Source: Thalassospira sp. MCCC 1A01148 (GTDB taxonomy: Bacteria > Pseudomonadota > Alphaproteobacteria > Rhodospirillales > Thalassospiraceae). Taken from it: 64,000 nucleotides of DNA. This document shows positions 10,907-20,348 of the stretch, piece by piece. Each line of letters starts with the position of its first letter. Position 1 is the first letter of the stretch. The notes beneath the pieces were generated by a model that saw only the letters and a program-made list of their open reading frames with translations, did no database searches and had not been told where the DNA came from. The stretch spans positions 124,001 through 188,000 of the forward strand of contig NZ_LPVZ01000022.1 of the NCBI RefSeq assembly GCF_001613795.1, read 5' to 3'. The position numbers and the translations under genes were made by a program.

Positions 10907-11401
10907 ATGAAACTTCGTATTCTCAGCGTTTTTGCTGCTGCCGCACTTCTGGCTGCATGTGAAACTGCACCTGATAGCACGGCGACCACTGGTGGCGACG
11001 GTGCAAGCACTTCTTCTAGCGCGTCGACCACGACCTCTCTGTCTGAAGACAGCCCAGAGTGGTTCGCTGTCAATGTTGGTGACCGCGTCTTCTTTGGCTT
11101 CGACAAATACGATCTTGCCGGTGAAGCACGTCGCACCCTGGAACTGCAGGCTGCTTGGCTGAAGAAATATCCGCAGTACAAAGTTGTTGTTGAAGGTCAT
11201 GCCGACGAGCGCGGCACCCGTGAATACAACCTTGCACTCGGCGAACGCCGCGCAAACTCGGTCAAAGATTACCTGATCGCACTGGGCATTGACCCGTCGC
11301 GCATCGAAACGATTTCTTACGGCAAAGAGCGCCCGGTTGCTCTTGGCCATGACGAAGAAAGCTGGGCGAAAAACCGCCGCGCTGTTTCGGTTATCCGTTA
11401 A
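10907..11401 (+). CDS. pal: Peptidoglycan-associated lipoprotein Pal
   Basis: Pal is an outer-membrane lipoprotein that anchors the envelope by binding diaminopimelate in peptidoglycan. The N-terminus is a lipoprotein signal with the lipobox LLAAC (Cys about residue 19), followed by a Ser/Thr/Gly-rich tether. The OmpA-like domain has the peptidoglycan-binding motifs VFFGFDKYDLAGEARRTLE and EGHADERGTREYNLALGERR. AGGGGAA precedes the ATG. The length is 164. A strong terminator at 11434-11470 ends the tolQRAB-pal transcript. Confidence 0.98.
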   Translation: MKLRILSVFAAAALLAACETAPDSTATTGGDGASTSSSASTTTSLSEDSPEWFAVNVGDRVFFGFDKYDLAGEARRTLELQAAWLKKYPQYKVVVEGHADERGTREYNLALGERRANSVKDYLIALGIDPSRIETISYGKERPVALGHDEESWAKNRRAVSVIR

Positions 11402-11433
11402 GCGCGTGCAGGTGAAAGCCTGACTTGACGATC

Positions 11434-11470
11434 AAGGCGCCTGTCCCGCTCGGGGCAGGCGCCTTATTTT
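11434..11470 (+). terminator. Rho-independent terminator after pal
   Basis: A 14-bp stem (AAGGCGCCTGTCCC with GGGGCAGGCGCCTT, one G-T pair) and a short loop are followed by an AT-rich tail ending TTTTT. It begins 33 bp past the pal stop. Confidence 0.85.
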
Positions 11471-11554
11471 TGCCGCCTGAAAATGTTTGAAAGTCACGAC
11501 ATGAGTTTTCATAGTGGACTTTCAAAGACTGAATTGACGACAAAGGACCCGCAA

Positions 11555-12613
11555 ATGATCCGTGTTCGATCCGCCATTTCGCCAAGAAGCCGGCCCCAAA
11601 GCCGCAACGTCATCATGGCCCTGGCCATTGGCGCTGTATTTGGCATGACATCACTCGGGTCTCAGCCGGTTCATGCGCAAGACGCCAATATGTCGCGCCA
11701 GGTCGAGCAGCTGCGAAAGGATCTCGATCTGTTGCAGCGCTATGTCTATCGTGAAGGCACCGGTGATGCCGCACAGGCAGCTGCGTCGTCATCTGGTGGC
11801 GGGGCCTCAACACCGGCGGCTGCACGCCAGCAAGTCCAGATCAGTGATCTGGAGCGCACCACCAGCCAACTGACCGGACAGCTCGAACAGTTCGACTTCC
11901 GCATTCGCAAAATGGAAGACCGTCTGGAACGTCTGGTTGCCGATATTGATTTCCGCCTCAGCCAGCTTGAAGGCGGCGCGGTTTCGACAAATGGCACGAA
12001 TGCCGACGGTACAGCGGCCCCACAGGCAACGGGCACTGCTGAACAAGGTACCAATGCCGCCCCGACTTCCGGTCAGGGCGGAGCAGGTAGTGGCGAAACG
12101 CTTAATGATCGTGGCACCAAACTGTTTGGCGTGATCGAGAACGAAGGTCAGCCGCCGCAAATTCCAAGTGGCACGGCAGCCTCCAATAGCGCGGCACCGA
12201 CCCAAAGTGCGGCGGCAAGCGCCAGCACCCCCGAAGAACAGTACCGCGAGGCCTTTGGTCTTTTGCGCAAACAGGATTTCCAGGCCGCCGAACAGGCGCT
12301 TGGCAATTTCGTGGAGAACCATCCCAACGATCCGTTGGCTGGCAACGCGCAATATTGGCTGGGTGAAACCTATTATGTGCGTGGTCAGTATGAAAATGCT
12401 GCCATCGCCTTTACCGAAGGGTTCCAGACCTATCCCGACAGCACCAAGGCACCGGACAATCTTCTGAAGCTCGGCATGTCGCTGGCAAATCTTGGCAAGA
12501 ACGAAGATGCCTGCACGGCCTTCAGTCACCTGATCGACAATTTCCCGAACGCATCGAATGTTGTTCTGGATCGTGCCCGTCAGGAAAGCAACAACCGCGG
12601 TTGTCCGCAGTAA
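11555..12613 (+). CDS. cpoB: Tol-Pal system protein CpoB (YbgF)
   Basis: CpoB coordinates peptidoglycan synthesis with outer-membrane constriction alongside Tol-Pal. The start is taken at 11555 because AAAGGA lies 7 bp upstream and the following residues form a signal peptide (MALAIGAVFGMTSLGSQPVHAQ). An earlier in-frame ATG at 11483 has no ribosome-binding site. A coiled-coil trimerisation region spans about residues 40-125 (RQVEQLRKDLDLLQRYVYRE and a second coil). A low-complexity Gly/Ala/Ser/Thr linker and a C-terminal TPR domain follow (EEQYREAFGLLRKQDFQAAE, then YWLGETYYVRGQYENAA). The length is 352. It is expressed apart from pal because of the intervening terminator. Confidence 0.95.
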   Translation: MIRVRSAISPRSRPQSRNVIMALAIGAVFGMTSLGSQPVHAQDANMSRQVEQLRKDLDLLQRYVYREGTGDAAQAAASSSGGGASTPAAARQQVQISDLERTTSQLTGQLEQFDFRIRKMEDRLERLVADIDFRLSQLEGGAVSTNGTNADGTAAPQATGTAEQGTNAAPTSGQGGAGSGETLNDRGTKLFGVIENEGQPPQIPSGTAASNSAAPTQSAAASASTPEEQYREAFGLLRKQDFQAAEQALGNFVENHPNDPLAGNAQYWLGETYYVRGQYENAAIAFTEGFQTYPDSTKAPDNLLKLGMSLANLGKNEDACTAFSHLIDNFPNASNVVLDRARQESNNRGCPQ

Positions 12614-12622
12614 TTCAGTCCA

Positions 12623-14077
12623 ATGATCGGCAACGTTACGTCATCATATGATCGGAGTACGGCGTCCAGTGGAACTCCACTGGACGCCGTTGTCTTTGAT
12701 GAGTTGATGGTCTCCTTTGCGCCATTTGAAGCCAATCCGTACCTCCTTGTCGGGGTTTCCGGCGGGGCTGACAGCATGGCGCTTGCCCTTTTGGCCCATG
12801 ACTGGTGTCAGGCGCGTGGTGGGCGTGTGGTTGCGGTTACCGTTGATCACGGTCTGCGCAAGGCCGCCGCGGACGAGGCGCGCTGGGTCGCAAACGAACT
12901 TGCCCGATACGGGATTGAACACATCACCAGGGTCTGGCAGGGCCCAAAACCGACCGGGGCGCTACAGGAAAAAGCCAGACAGGCCCGCTACCGGATTTTT
13001 GACGACCTGATGCGCGACATCGGCATTTTCCATTTGCTGATTGCCCATCACGCCAATGATCAACGCGAAACCATTGCCATGCGTCAGGAACGCGGGGCAA
13101 CGGCACTTGGTCAGGCCGGGATGTCCGCCCGTCGCTATTTGCGCAATGGGCGTCTTCTGCGGCCACTGCTTGGCATTCCCAAAACGGATCTGATCGCAAC
13201 CCTGATCAAACGGGGGCAGCCATGGATCGAAGACCCGTCCAATATCGATAACACCTATGAGCGCGTGCGTGTGCGCAAGGCGCTTGGCGCCAAGCCAGCC
13301 TCTGATTTCGAAACAGGGCAACGTGCCGCCATCCGTCTTGCCGAAGAACAGCAGATTGGTCGTCTGTTGGCCGCTGCCGTCACCCTGCATTCCAATGGTG
13401 TGGCGATCATTGACCCGAAGGTTTTCCTTGCTGCCCGTGGGGTTGCCGATACGGCAATTCACGCGCTGGGGCAGGTGGTGCGAACAATTGGCGGGGCAGC
13501 TTACATGCCAGCGCGCGACAAGCTGCACGGGGCGATGGACCGCCTTGCCATGGACAATACTGCGCGCATCAGTTTGGGCGGTTGTGTGTTGCATGGCCGC
13601 AAAGGCATGGTTTGCGTCTATCGCGAATTTGGACGTATGGCACAGGACGCAATGGCGCTGGATACAGAATCGTGCTCCAAATCTGTGCGTGTGCGCTTTG
13701 ATAATCGCTTTGAATGGCAGGCCGATGCAGCGGCTTTGTCGGCGCAAACCGGGCTTTGGATCGGGCCGCTTGGTCTTTGTGATGTGTTTCACACGAAGTC
13801 TTTTCGCAGTGCATTGCGTGAAATTGCACCATTTATTGGTAATTTACCGCGCGCAGCCCTTGCATCCATGCCTGCACTCTACGATAAAGAAGGCTTGTTA
13901 TCCGTTGGCGGGCTTGAGGTTTCGGAGCTTTCCGACGTACTATCCGCCGCCGGTTGCGAACGGCCTCTGGGCAGGGGCCAGATCGCATCAGGTGGCAGTT
14001 GGCAGTTTGCGCCGCAAGTACCTTTGTGGGAAAGTGGTTTCAAATCGTCACCGAAACCCGACAACCTACTTGCGTAA
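12623..14077 (+). CDS. tilS: tRNA(Ile)-lysidine synthetase TilS
   Basis: TilS converts C34 of the CAU-anticodon tRNA-Ile to lysidine using ATP and lysine, so that AUA is read as Ile. The PP-loop ATPase motif SGGADS is present in LLVGVSGGADSMALALLAH, followed by HGLRKAAADEARWV and LIAHHANDQRETIAMR. The 484-residue length fits alphaproteobacterial TilS. The start is uncertain: the ATG at 12623 lacks a clear ribosome-binding site. Recognisable homology begins near FDELMVSFAPFE, so the ATG at 12707 would be a tight alternative. A perfect palindrome lies inside the first codons if the upstream start is used. Confidence 0.93.
   Translation: MIGNVTSSYDRSTASSGTPLDAVVFDELMVSFAPFEANPYLLVGVSGGADSMALALLAHDWCQARGGRVVAVTVDHGLRKAAADEARWVANELARYGIEHITRVWQGPKPTGALQEKARQARYRIFDDLMRDIGIFHLLIAHHANDQRETIAMRQERGATALGQAGMSARRYLRNGRLLRPLLGIPKTDLIATLIKRGQPWIEDPSNIDNTYERVRVRKALGAKPASDFETGQRAAIRLAEEQQIGRLLAAAVTLHSNGVAIIDPKVFLAARGVADTAIHALGQVVRTIGGAAYMPARDKLHGAMDRLAMDNTARISLGGCVLHGRKGMVCVYREFGRMAQDAMALDTESCSKSVRVRFDNRFEWQADAAALSAQTGLWIGPLGLCDVFHTKSFRSALREIAPFIGNLPRAALASMPALYDKEGLLSVGGLEVSELSDVLSAAGCERPLGRGQIASGGSWQFAPQVPLWESGFKSSPKPDNLLA
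12659..12690. repeat. Perfect 15-bp inverted repeat at the 5' end of tilS
   Basis: The arms ACGGCGTCCAGTGGA and TCCACTGGACGCCGT are separated by two bases. No T tract follows. It could end or slow transcription coming from cpoB, or fold around the tilS start region. If the upstream tilS start is right, it encodes ordinary residues (TASSGTPLDAV). Confidence 0.7.
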
Positions 14078-14162
14078 GCGGGGCTTATGACTATTTGATT
14101 GTCAGACCCTGCGCAGGAAGTTTTGCGTCACGGCACACACAAATTGCGACCAGTAGCTTGGA

Positions 14163-16106
14163 ATGAATATGGGAAAAAATCTCGCACTGTGGGTTATTAT
14201 CGCCATCCTTTTGGTGGCGCTGTTTAACCTGTTTCAGTCGCCCTCCGGACGGTCCAGTCAGTCGTCGCTGGCATTTTCGGACTTCCTGGCCGAAGTGGAT
14301 TCAGGCCAGATTTCCGAAGTCACCATCCAGGGCAACAACCTGACTGCAGAAACGCGCGACGGTCGCTCTGTTAATGTTTACACCCCGGATTATCCGAACC
14401 TCGTTGAAAAGCTGAACGACAAGGGCGTGCGCATCATCGCACAGCCTGAAGAAAGCCTGTCTCCGTTGATGAGCGCTTTGATCAGCTGGTTCCCGATGCT
14501 TCTGATCATCGGTGTCTGGATCTTCTTCATGCGTCAAATGCAGGGCGGCGGCGGCAAGGCCATGGGCTTTGGCAAGTCCAAGGCCAAAATGCTGACCGAG
14601 AAGTCCGGCCGCGTGACCTTCGAAGATGTTGCCGGCATCGAAGAAGCCAAGGGCGAGCTTGAAGAAGTCGTCGACTTCCTGCGCGATCCGCAGAAGTTCC
14701 AGCGCCTTGGCGGTAAAATCCCCAAAGGCATGCTGCTTGTCGGTCCTCCGGGTACCGGTAAAACCCTTCTGGCGCGTGCGATTGCTGGCGAAGCAAACGT
14801 TCCGTTCTTCACCATTTCGGGTTCTGACTTCGTTGAAATGTTCGTTGGTGTCGGTGCATCGCGTGTGCGTGACATGTTCGAACAGGGCAAAAAGAACGCA
14901 CCTTGCATCATCTTCATCGATGAAATCGACGCTGTGGGCCGCCATCGTGGTGCCGGTCTTGGCGGCGGTAACGATGAACGCGAACAGACGCTCAACCAGC
15001 TCCTTGTCGAGATGGATGGTTTCGAAGCCAACGAAGGCGTGATCCTGGTGGCTGCAACCAACCGTCCGGATGTTCTGGACCCGGCATTGCTGCGTCCCGG
15101 TCGTTTTGACCGTCAGGTCGTCGTGCCGAACCCGGATCTGGAAGGCCGTGAACGCATTCTTGGTGTCCATGCGCGTAAAGTTCCGCTGGGCCCGGATGTT
15201 GAACTGCGTACGGTTGCCCGTGGTACCCCGGGCTTCTCGGGTGCTGATCTTGCAAACCTTGTCAACGAGGCAGCATTGCTTGCAGCCCGTCTTGGCAAGC
15301 GCGTTGTCACCATGGCCGATTTCGAAAACGCCAAGGATAAAGTCATGATGGGGGCTGAACGTCGCTCCATGATCATGACCGATGACGAGAAGAAGCTGAC
15401 CGCCTATCACGAAGGTGGCCACGCACTGGTTGCACTTCACACACCTGCATCCGATCCGATCCACAAGGCCACCATCATCCCGCGCGGTCGCGCACTGGGT
15501 ATGGTGATGCGTCTGCCGGAACGTGATCAGGTGTCCAAGTCCTATGAACAGCTGATTTCCGACCTTGCGGTTGCCATGGGTGGCCGCGTTGCCGAGGAAA
15601 TCATCTTTGGCAAGGACAAGGTCACCACGGGGGCATCTTCGGACATCAACATGGTGACGCAATATGCGCGCAAGATGGTGACCGAGTGGGGCTTCTCCGA
15701 CAAATTGGGTAACGTCAAATATGTTGATAACCAGGAAGAAGTCTTCCTTGGTCACAGCGTTGCCCAGCACAAAAACGTTTCGGAAAAAACCGCGCAACTC
15801 ATTGACGAGGAAGTCCGTCGTTACTCTGACGAGGCTTATGAATTCGCCAAGCGCGTTCTGACCGAACATCTTGATGACCTGCACAAACTTGCCAAAGGTC
15901 TTCTGGAATATGAAACCCTGTCGGGTAGTGAAATCGACGCGTTGCTGCGCGGCGAGGAAATCAACCGTCCGGGCCATTCTTCCGGTGGCGGCAAGGATGC
16001 TGGTGGCGGACGCCGTTCGACGGTGCCCAGCTCCGGTGGTGCACGCAAAGACAACCCTGGTGACGGCGGCGGGGACCTCTCCCCGGAACCGCAACCGGGA
16101 AGCTAA
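14163..16106 (+). CDS. ftsH: ATP-dependent zinc metalloprotease FtsH
   Basis: A membrane-bound hexameric AAA+ protease that degrades misfolded membrane proteins and regulators such as RpoH and LpxC. The order is transmembrane helix 1 (residues about 7-24), a periplasmic domain, and helix 2 (about 104-123, followed by MRQMQGGG). Next come the AAA module with Walker A GPPGTGKT (194-201), Walker [11 protein letters not shown] and the second region of homology ([14 protein letters not shown]), and the zinc protease domain with HEGGH (416-420). The Gly/Pro-rich C-terminal tail is disordered. The length of 647 is usual. It lies between tilS and folP, the ancestral arrangement. Confidence 0.98.
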   Translation: MNMGKNLALWVIIAILLVALFNLFQSPSGRSSQSSLAFSDFLAEVDSGQISEVTIQGNNLTAETRDGRSVNVYTPDYPNLVEKLNDKGVRIIAQPEESLSPLMSALISWFPMLLIIGVWIFFMRQMQGGGGKAMGFGKSKAKMLTEKSGRVTFEDVAGIEEAKGELEEVVDFLRDPQKFQRLGGKIPKGMLLVGPPGTGKTLLARAIAGEANVPFFTISGSDFVEMFVGVGASRVRDMFEQGKKNAPCIIFIDEIDAVGRHRGAGLGGGNDEREQTLNQLLVEMDGFEANEGVILVAATNRPDVLDPALLRPGRFDRQVVVPNPDLEGRERILGVHARKVPLGPDVELRTVARGTPGFSGADLANLVNEAALLAARLGKRVVTMADFENAKDKVMMGAERRSMIMTDDEKKLTAYHEGGHALVALHTPASDPIHKATIIPRGRALGMVMRLPERDQVSKSYEQLISDLAVAMGGRVAEEIIFGKDKVTTGASSDINMVTQYARKMVTEWGFSDKLGNVKYVDNQEEVFLGHSVAQHKNVSEKTAQLIDEEVRRYSDEAYEFAKRVLTEHLDDLHKLAKGLLEYETLSGSEIDALLRGEEINRPGHSSGGGKDAGGGRRSTVPSSGGARKDNPGDGGGDLSPEPQPGS

Positions 16107-16119
16107 CAGAAAGAGACTG

Positions 16120-17235
16120 ATGGACGAGATCAAACGATCGGTCCTGCGAAGCCCCGCCGATGTGCGGGGCTTTGCCGATTTTGAAGGACCGCTTTACTAC
16201 GCACCGACCGGTTTCATCGACCATGCTGATGATCCCAATACCTTGCCACTCGCCGGATCACGACGGGGCTTTTCCGCGCTTGAAATCATCCGTCGTCGCG
16301 AAGGCGGTGGTGCCGAAAGCATGATTCTGCCATTGCTTGCCCTTGAAGGCTGGGTCCAGAACAGCGGCCGTGTGGATGAAATCAATGCAGTACTTGATCG
16401 ACTGATGGCCAAGCGCCCGGATTATGCCGGACTTGATATGGCATCCTGTCATGTGATGGGCATTATCAATGTCACGCCTGACAGTTTTTCTGATGGTGGC
16501 GACTACAATACGACCGAACAGTCTGTAGCGCGCGCCGAAGCCATGATAGAGCAGGGCGCATCAATCATTGATGTCGGCGGGGAATCTACCCGCCCGGGGG
16601 CCGATGACGTTTCCGAGGACGAAGAGATTAACCGCGTCGTTCCGGTCATTCGGGAACTCGCTGCCAAGGGGCATGTGGTTTCCATCGATACCCGCCATGC
16701 AACAGTCATGGAGGCCGCAATTGAAGCCGGGGCTGCCATCATCAATGATGTTACCGGCCTTGAAGGCGATGAACGTTCCATGGAAGTTGCTGCCGCATCA
16801 GGCAAGCCTGTCATGCTGATGCATATGCAGGGCGAACCCGGCACGATGCAGGCAGACCCGCAATATGACTGCGCGCCGCTTGATATCTATGACTATCTGC
16901 TCGATCGCATCGAAAGCTGCGAGCGGGCGGGGATTTCACGCGATCGCATCTGCATTGATCCGGGCATCGGCTTTGGCAAGACGCTGTCGCATAATCTTGA
17001 ACTTCTGTCGCGTCTGGCCATCTTTCATGGTTTGGGCTGTCCGATCCTGCTGGGCACGTCGCGCAAATCGTTCATTGGTAAAATTGATCCCAAGGCGGAT
17101 CCCAAGCAACGTCTTGGCGGATCGATTGCCTCTGCGGTTAACGGATGGCGTCATGGCGTTCAAATGATCCGCGTGCATGATGTTCCCGAAACAGTGCAGG
17201 CCATCTCGGTCGCAAGCTCCTCGGCGGTTGTATAA
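16120..17235 (+). CDS. folP: Dihydropteroate synthase
   Basis: FolP condenses dihydropterin pyrophosphate with p-aminobenzoate in folate synthesis. The TIM-barrel signatures are all present: MGIINVTPDSFSDGG, GASIIDVGGESTRPGA, VSIDTRHATVMEAA, INDVTGL, IDPGIGFGKTLSHNLELL and LLGTSRKSFIG. The start is taken at the ATG at 16120, 13 bp past ftsH; the frame stays open upstream but that part lies inside ftsH. The 371-residue product has about 100 extra N-terminal residues compared with E. coli FolP, as is common in alphaproteobacteria. It ends in its own terminator instead of running into glmM. Confidence 0.96.
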   Translation: MDEIKRSVLRSPADVRGFADFEGPLYYAPTGFIDHADDPNTLPLAGSRRGFSALEIIRRREGGGAESMILPLLALEGWVQNSGRVDEINAVLDRLMAKRPDYAGLDMASCHVMGIINVTPDSFSDGGDYNTTEQSVARAEAMIEQGASIIDVGGESTRPGADDVSEDEEINRVVPVIRELAAKGHVVSIDTRHATVMEAAIEAGAAIINDVTGLEGDERSMEVAAASGKPVMLMHMQGEPGTMQADPQYDCAPLDIYDYLLDRIESCERAGISRDRICIDPGIGFGKTLSHNLELLSRLAIFHGLGCPILLGTSRKSFIGKIDPKADPKQRLGGSIASAVNGWRHGVQMIRVHDVPETVQAISVASSSAVV

Positions 17236-17296
17236 TGGTGTACGACGGGTATCGTCTGCACGTATAACTTGTCTTCTGCCGAACATCGTTTAAAAC

Positions 17297-17346
17297 AAGG
17301 CCCGCCACCGGTTTATGCGTTGCATATTACCAGTGGCGGGCCTTTT
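17297..17346 (+). terminator. Rho-independent terminator after folP
   Basis: A 12-bp perfect stem (AAGGCCCGCCAC/GTGGCGGGCCTT) with a 24-nt loop ends in TTTT. It lies 61 bp past the folP stop and closes the long housekeeping block. Confidence 0.75.
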
Positions 17347-17420
17347 GCATTGGGGGGACGGGATTCTGGCATTTTCTGACCATTCATGGTTGGGGCTTGC
17401 AGAATTGGCACAATGGCCAC

Positions 17421-17434
17421 ATACCTTTGGGTAT
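17421..17434 (+). promoter_or_regulatory. Small palindrome upstream of the response regulator
   Basis: ATACC-TTTG-GGTAT is a 14-bp inverted repeat 67 bp before the chosen start of the response regulator gene. Its position would suit an operator, possibly autoregulatory. This is a weak inference from position alone. Confidence 0.3.
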
Positions 17435-17500
17435 TAAGTAAAAGTGGCATCAAAGTCACAATTTAAGGTTGGACAAACAAGCGAACGCGAAGGTCTTTAT

Positions 17501-18286
17501 ATGAACGAGATTGGCAGAGCGGCGCAGTCGGTTCCCGACGATGCGGCGTCTGGCTGGAATGCAATGGCACACTGTGTTTACGTCGTGGAAGACAACACGG
17601 ACCTTAACAAGGATCTGTGTGAGTATCTTGAGATGTGCGGTTTGGAAGTGGTCGGCTGTGAAACCGGTGCTGCTTTCTATCGTGCGCTCGACGCGCGCAA
17701 ACCCGATGCTGTCATTCTTGATATCATGCTGCCGGATGCAGACGGTTATCAGCTGGCACAACATGTCCGCAAGACCGTCGATTGCGGTATCATGATGCTG
17801 ACCTCGCTTTCCGGGATGGACTATCACCTTACCGGTTACAAATCCGGTGCCGATGTATATCTGACCAAAGACAGTCCGCTTTCGGTGATTGAGGCAGCCC
17901 TCAAGCCGCTCCTGCGTCGTGCATCACGGGGCGAGGATGAAACGTCAGATGAAACGACCCCTGACGATCACTGGGTCCTTGATCTTCTTAACTGGACGTT
18001 GCGCAATCCTGACGGCACCGAAGCCAAGCTCACCGCGACCGAACGCACAATCATCAAGCTTCTGATTGAGGCCAATGGTGCGTGGCTGACGCGTCCGGAA
18101 ATTGTCGAGGCGCTCGGCAAGGCCGACACGGCCGAAAATTGCCGCAACCTTGATACAGCCATTCGCCGTGTTCGCCAGAAGATCGTCAAGGAAATTGGCG
18201 AAGAGTTACCGGTGCGGACCGCCTATGGGCGTGGTTACGCCTTTGCCTCACCTGCCACCGTTTCCGGTGAGGCTGAGGCGTCCTGA
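17501..18286 (+). CDS. OmpR-family response regulator
   Basis: A two-component DNA-binding response regulator. Counting from the ATG at 17501, the receiver domain has the acidic pair E30/D31 (VYVVEDN), the phospho-acceptor D74 (AVILDIMLP), T101 (MMLTSLSG) and K123 (YLTKDSP). A winged-helix DNA-binding domain of the OmpR type follows (LTATERTIIKLLIEANGAWL, ending VRTAYGRGYAF). The 17501 start has GAAGG about 9 bp upstream; an in-frame GTG at 17444 is less likely. The length is 261. The two sensor kinases that converge on it from the minus strand (18354-22420) are the obvious partners. Confidence 0.92.
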   Translation: MNEIGRAAQSVPDDAASGWNAMAHCVYVVEDNTDLNKDLCEYLEMCGLEVVGCETGAAFYRALDARKPDAVILDIMLPDADGYQLAQHVRKTVDCGIMMLTSLSGMDYHLTGYKSGADVYLTKDSPLSVIEAALKPLLRRASRGEDETSDETTPDDHWVLDLLNWTLRNPDGTEAKLTATERTIIKLLIEANGAWLTRPEIVEALGKADTAENCRNLDTAIRRVRQKIVKEIGEELPVRTAYGRGYAFASPATVSGEAEAS

Positions 18287-18353
18287 CGCCCCGCACTTTC
18301 CACGACAGATCATGAGGCCGGTTGTCCGGCACCGCCAAACTGGCGTTGTCGCG

Positions 18354-20348
18354 CTATTCACTTGGCAGAATCAGGCAAAGCTCGATACCTGTGCCACCGC
18401 GGTCACGCAGGGTAATGGAACCGCCGTGGGATGCGACAATGCGTTGTGAAATGTTCAGTCCGAGTGCGCGACTCAGGGCCTGTGTTTCCATATCACGTCT
18501 GAACAGGGCATCCGCGATCAGACCGATTTCGGTGTCGTCCAACTCGTCGCCGCTGCACGGGATTCTGATTTCGACCAGTGTTTCTTTTGGCCGATAGAGG
18601 TTGATGTGTATTGGCCTGCCATGCGCAAAGCGCCGGGACGTCTCGATCAGGTTGGTGATGGCCAACGCCATCAATGTTTCGTCGATGAAAACCTCGGCAC
18701 CGGCTGTTTCATGGCATGTCACCAGGATTTCTGCACCTTCACGGGTGGTTTGCGCGGCAAATTCCGCAAGGAAGCGATCAACCTGGACTGTCGTTCGTTC
18801 AAGCGACAGGTCGTGCGTATCAATGCCATCCTTGCTCAGGAAAACATCCACCAGTCGGGCCAGTTTCCGCGCCTGAAGCTGAATGCGCTGCAAACGTTCA
18901 AGAACATCACCCCTGTGGTTTTTAAGGCGCAGCATCAGCATTTCAGATGATCGCTGGATCACGGCAAGCGGGGTGCGGAATTCATGTGACAGCATTGAAA
19001 TCAGGTTGCGCTGTTCTTCAACCAGATTGGTGGTTTCTGCCGCCCTGATTGTCATCACCCGGCGTTCTTTATCCAAATAGGACAGACGTGCCGCCATCAG
19101 GATTGCCATCCCGGTCAGGTGAAACAGCAAGGTAAACTGATGAAGTTCAAGTCGGGCAGGCGTCGCATCAATTAAACCGCTGTGCGACAGTTGAAGAAGC
19201 ACGGCCGGGCCCGTCGGCAGAACAAGCAAAATCAGATATGCCCAGTTAAGCCAGTTCCGCCAATCCTGGACCGCACGGATCGCCAGAAAAACACACATCA
19301 GGATCATGAATGCCGAATGGCTCGGGACAATATAGGTGCCAAAAACGGTATAGAGGTCGCTTGTTGAGCTGACAACAAAGCCAAAAATGACACATGCATA
19401 GGCGATGCCGAAAAGGTAAAGCGGCAGCATGCGTTTTCTAAGCTCGACGATATGCATCCACAGCAACACGGTGCCGCAATAGGAAATGATATTTATCACG
19501 CCAAGAAGCAGATCATTTACCCATGGCAGCTCCGGGCGCAAAACGCCAAGCGCGATACCATTCACAATGGCAACTGTTGTCCCCACCGCGGCAACCCATA
19601 CACCATAAGTGGCGACAATCACGTCACGCAGCATCAGGCCAAGTGCCAAATAAGCCAGCCCCAGGGTTACAATCAGGCCAAAGAAAATATTGGTCGCAAC
19701 GTTGCGCTTTGTCAGCGATGCGATCAGGTCATTGGCAGGCCACAGCGTTAAGCGCAAAAGGTTTGCGCTGTTGCTCTCGACCCGGATGATCAAGCGGTAC
19801 TCACCCGGTTCAAGCACGGGCAAAGATGCAAGCTGTGCCGTGCCGGCAACCGGGCGTTCACTGGCAGGGATATTGTCGCCAAGCTTGACCTGCCAGATCG
19901 GTTCGCCCTGATCGGCCTTGAAAAGGTAAAGGTCAATAAAGTTCAAATAGCTTGGGCCAACTTCGATGGTCGGTGATTGCGCAAGCGTGCCTTCAATCCC
20001 AAGCTTGACCTGATGCCAGATGATATCGGTTGTATAGCCAAATGACGGAATGGCCGTTGTCTGCTCAAATGCATTTTGTGGCAGGCCCAGAATATCTTGC
20101 AGACCAAGCGACTGCGTGGCGTCAACATAGGACGACACATAGGGCGTCAGATCAATCGTGTCATTGAGCGGGGCTGTCACGGTTGCGCTGGTTTTGCCGA
20201 CGTCCTCGGCCCCGGATTGCGCATGGACAGGGGTGCCGGTCACTGCCATCGCAGCAAGCAGTATCAGGAAAGCCATCCGGGCCAACAGACGATTGCCCGC
20301 ACTTGCGGTGGTTTTCGCCTGCGTAAATTTGCGGGAGATCAGCTTCAT
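18354..20348 (-). CDS. 7TM sensor histidine kinase with degenerate ATP-binding domain
   Basis: A 664-residue membrane sensor of the 7TMR-DISM type. It has a signal peptide (cleavage near VHAQ43), a periplasmic beta-sandwich domain to about 205, seven transmembrane helices (about 215-425), then a HisKA domain with His455 in MLSHEFRTPLAVIQ. The catalytic domain is degraded. The N-box Asn is replaced (NLIETSRRF, T570 where the paralogue has N567), and the G1 box has become PCSGDELDD instead of DxGxG. The G2 box is only partly kept (ALGLNIS). It probably cannot bind ATP normally, yet could still be phosphorylated on His455 by its intact paralogue. It overlaps that upstream gene by 4 bp. Confidence 0.9.
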   Translation of the reverse strand: MKLISRKFTQAKTTASAGNRLLARMAFLILLAAMAVTGTPVHAQSGAEDVGKTSATVTAPLNDTIDLTPYVSSYVDATQSLGLQDILGLPQNAFEQTTAIPSFGYTTDIIWHQVKLGIEGTLAQSPTIEVGPSYLNFIDLYLFKADQGEPIWQVKLGDNIPASERPVAGTAQLASLPVLEPGEYRLIIRVESNSANLLRLTLWPANDLIASLTKRNVATNIFFGLIVTLGLAYLALGLMLRDVIVATYGVWVAAVGTTVAIVNGIALGVLRPELPWVNDLLLGVINIISYCGTVLLWMHIVELRKRMLPLYLFGIAYACVIFGFVVSSTSDLYTVFGTYIVPSHSAFMILMCVFLAIRAVQDWRNWLNWAYLILLVLPTGPAVLLQLSHSGLIDATPARLELHQFTLLFHLTGMAILMAARLSYLDKERRVMTIRAAETTNLVEEQRNLISMLSHEFRTPLAVIQRSSEMLMLRLKNHRGDVLERLQRIQLQARKLARLVDVFLSKDGIDTHDLSLERTTVQVDRFLAEFAAQTTREGAEILVTCHETAGAEVFIDETLMALAITNLIETSRRFAHGRPIHINLYRPKETLVEIRIPCSGDELDDTEIGLIADALFRRDMETQALSRALGLNISQRIVASHGGSITLRDRGGTGIELCLILPSE

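Noticed and set aside
13257..14090. 277-codon plus-strand frame overlapping tilS
   Set aside because: It is a shifted-frame shadow of tilS, which has the conserved motifs.
14301..16133. 610-codon open frame on the minus strand
   Set aside because: It lies entirely antisense to ftsH, has no domain character, and is explained by the third-position GC bias of ftsH.
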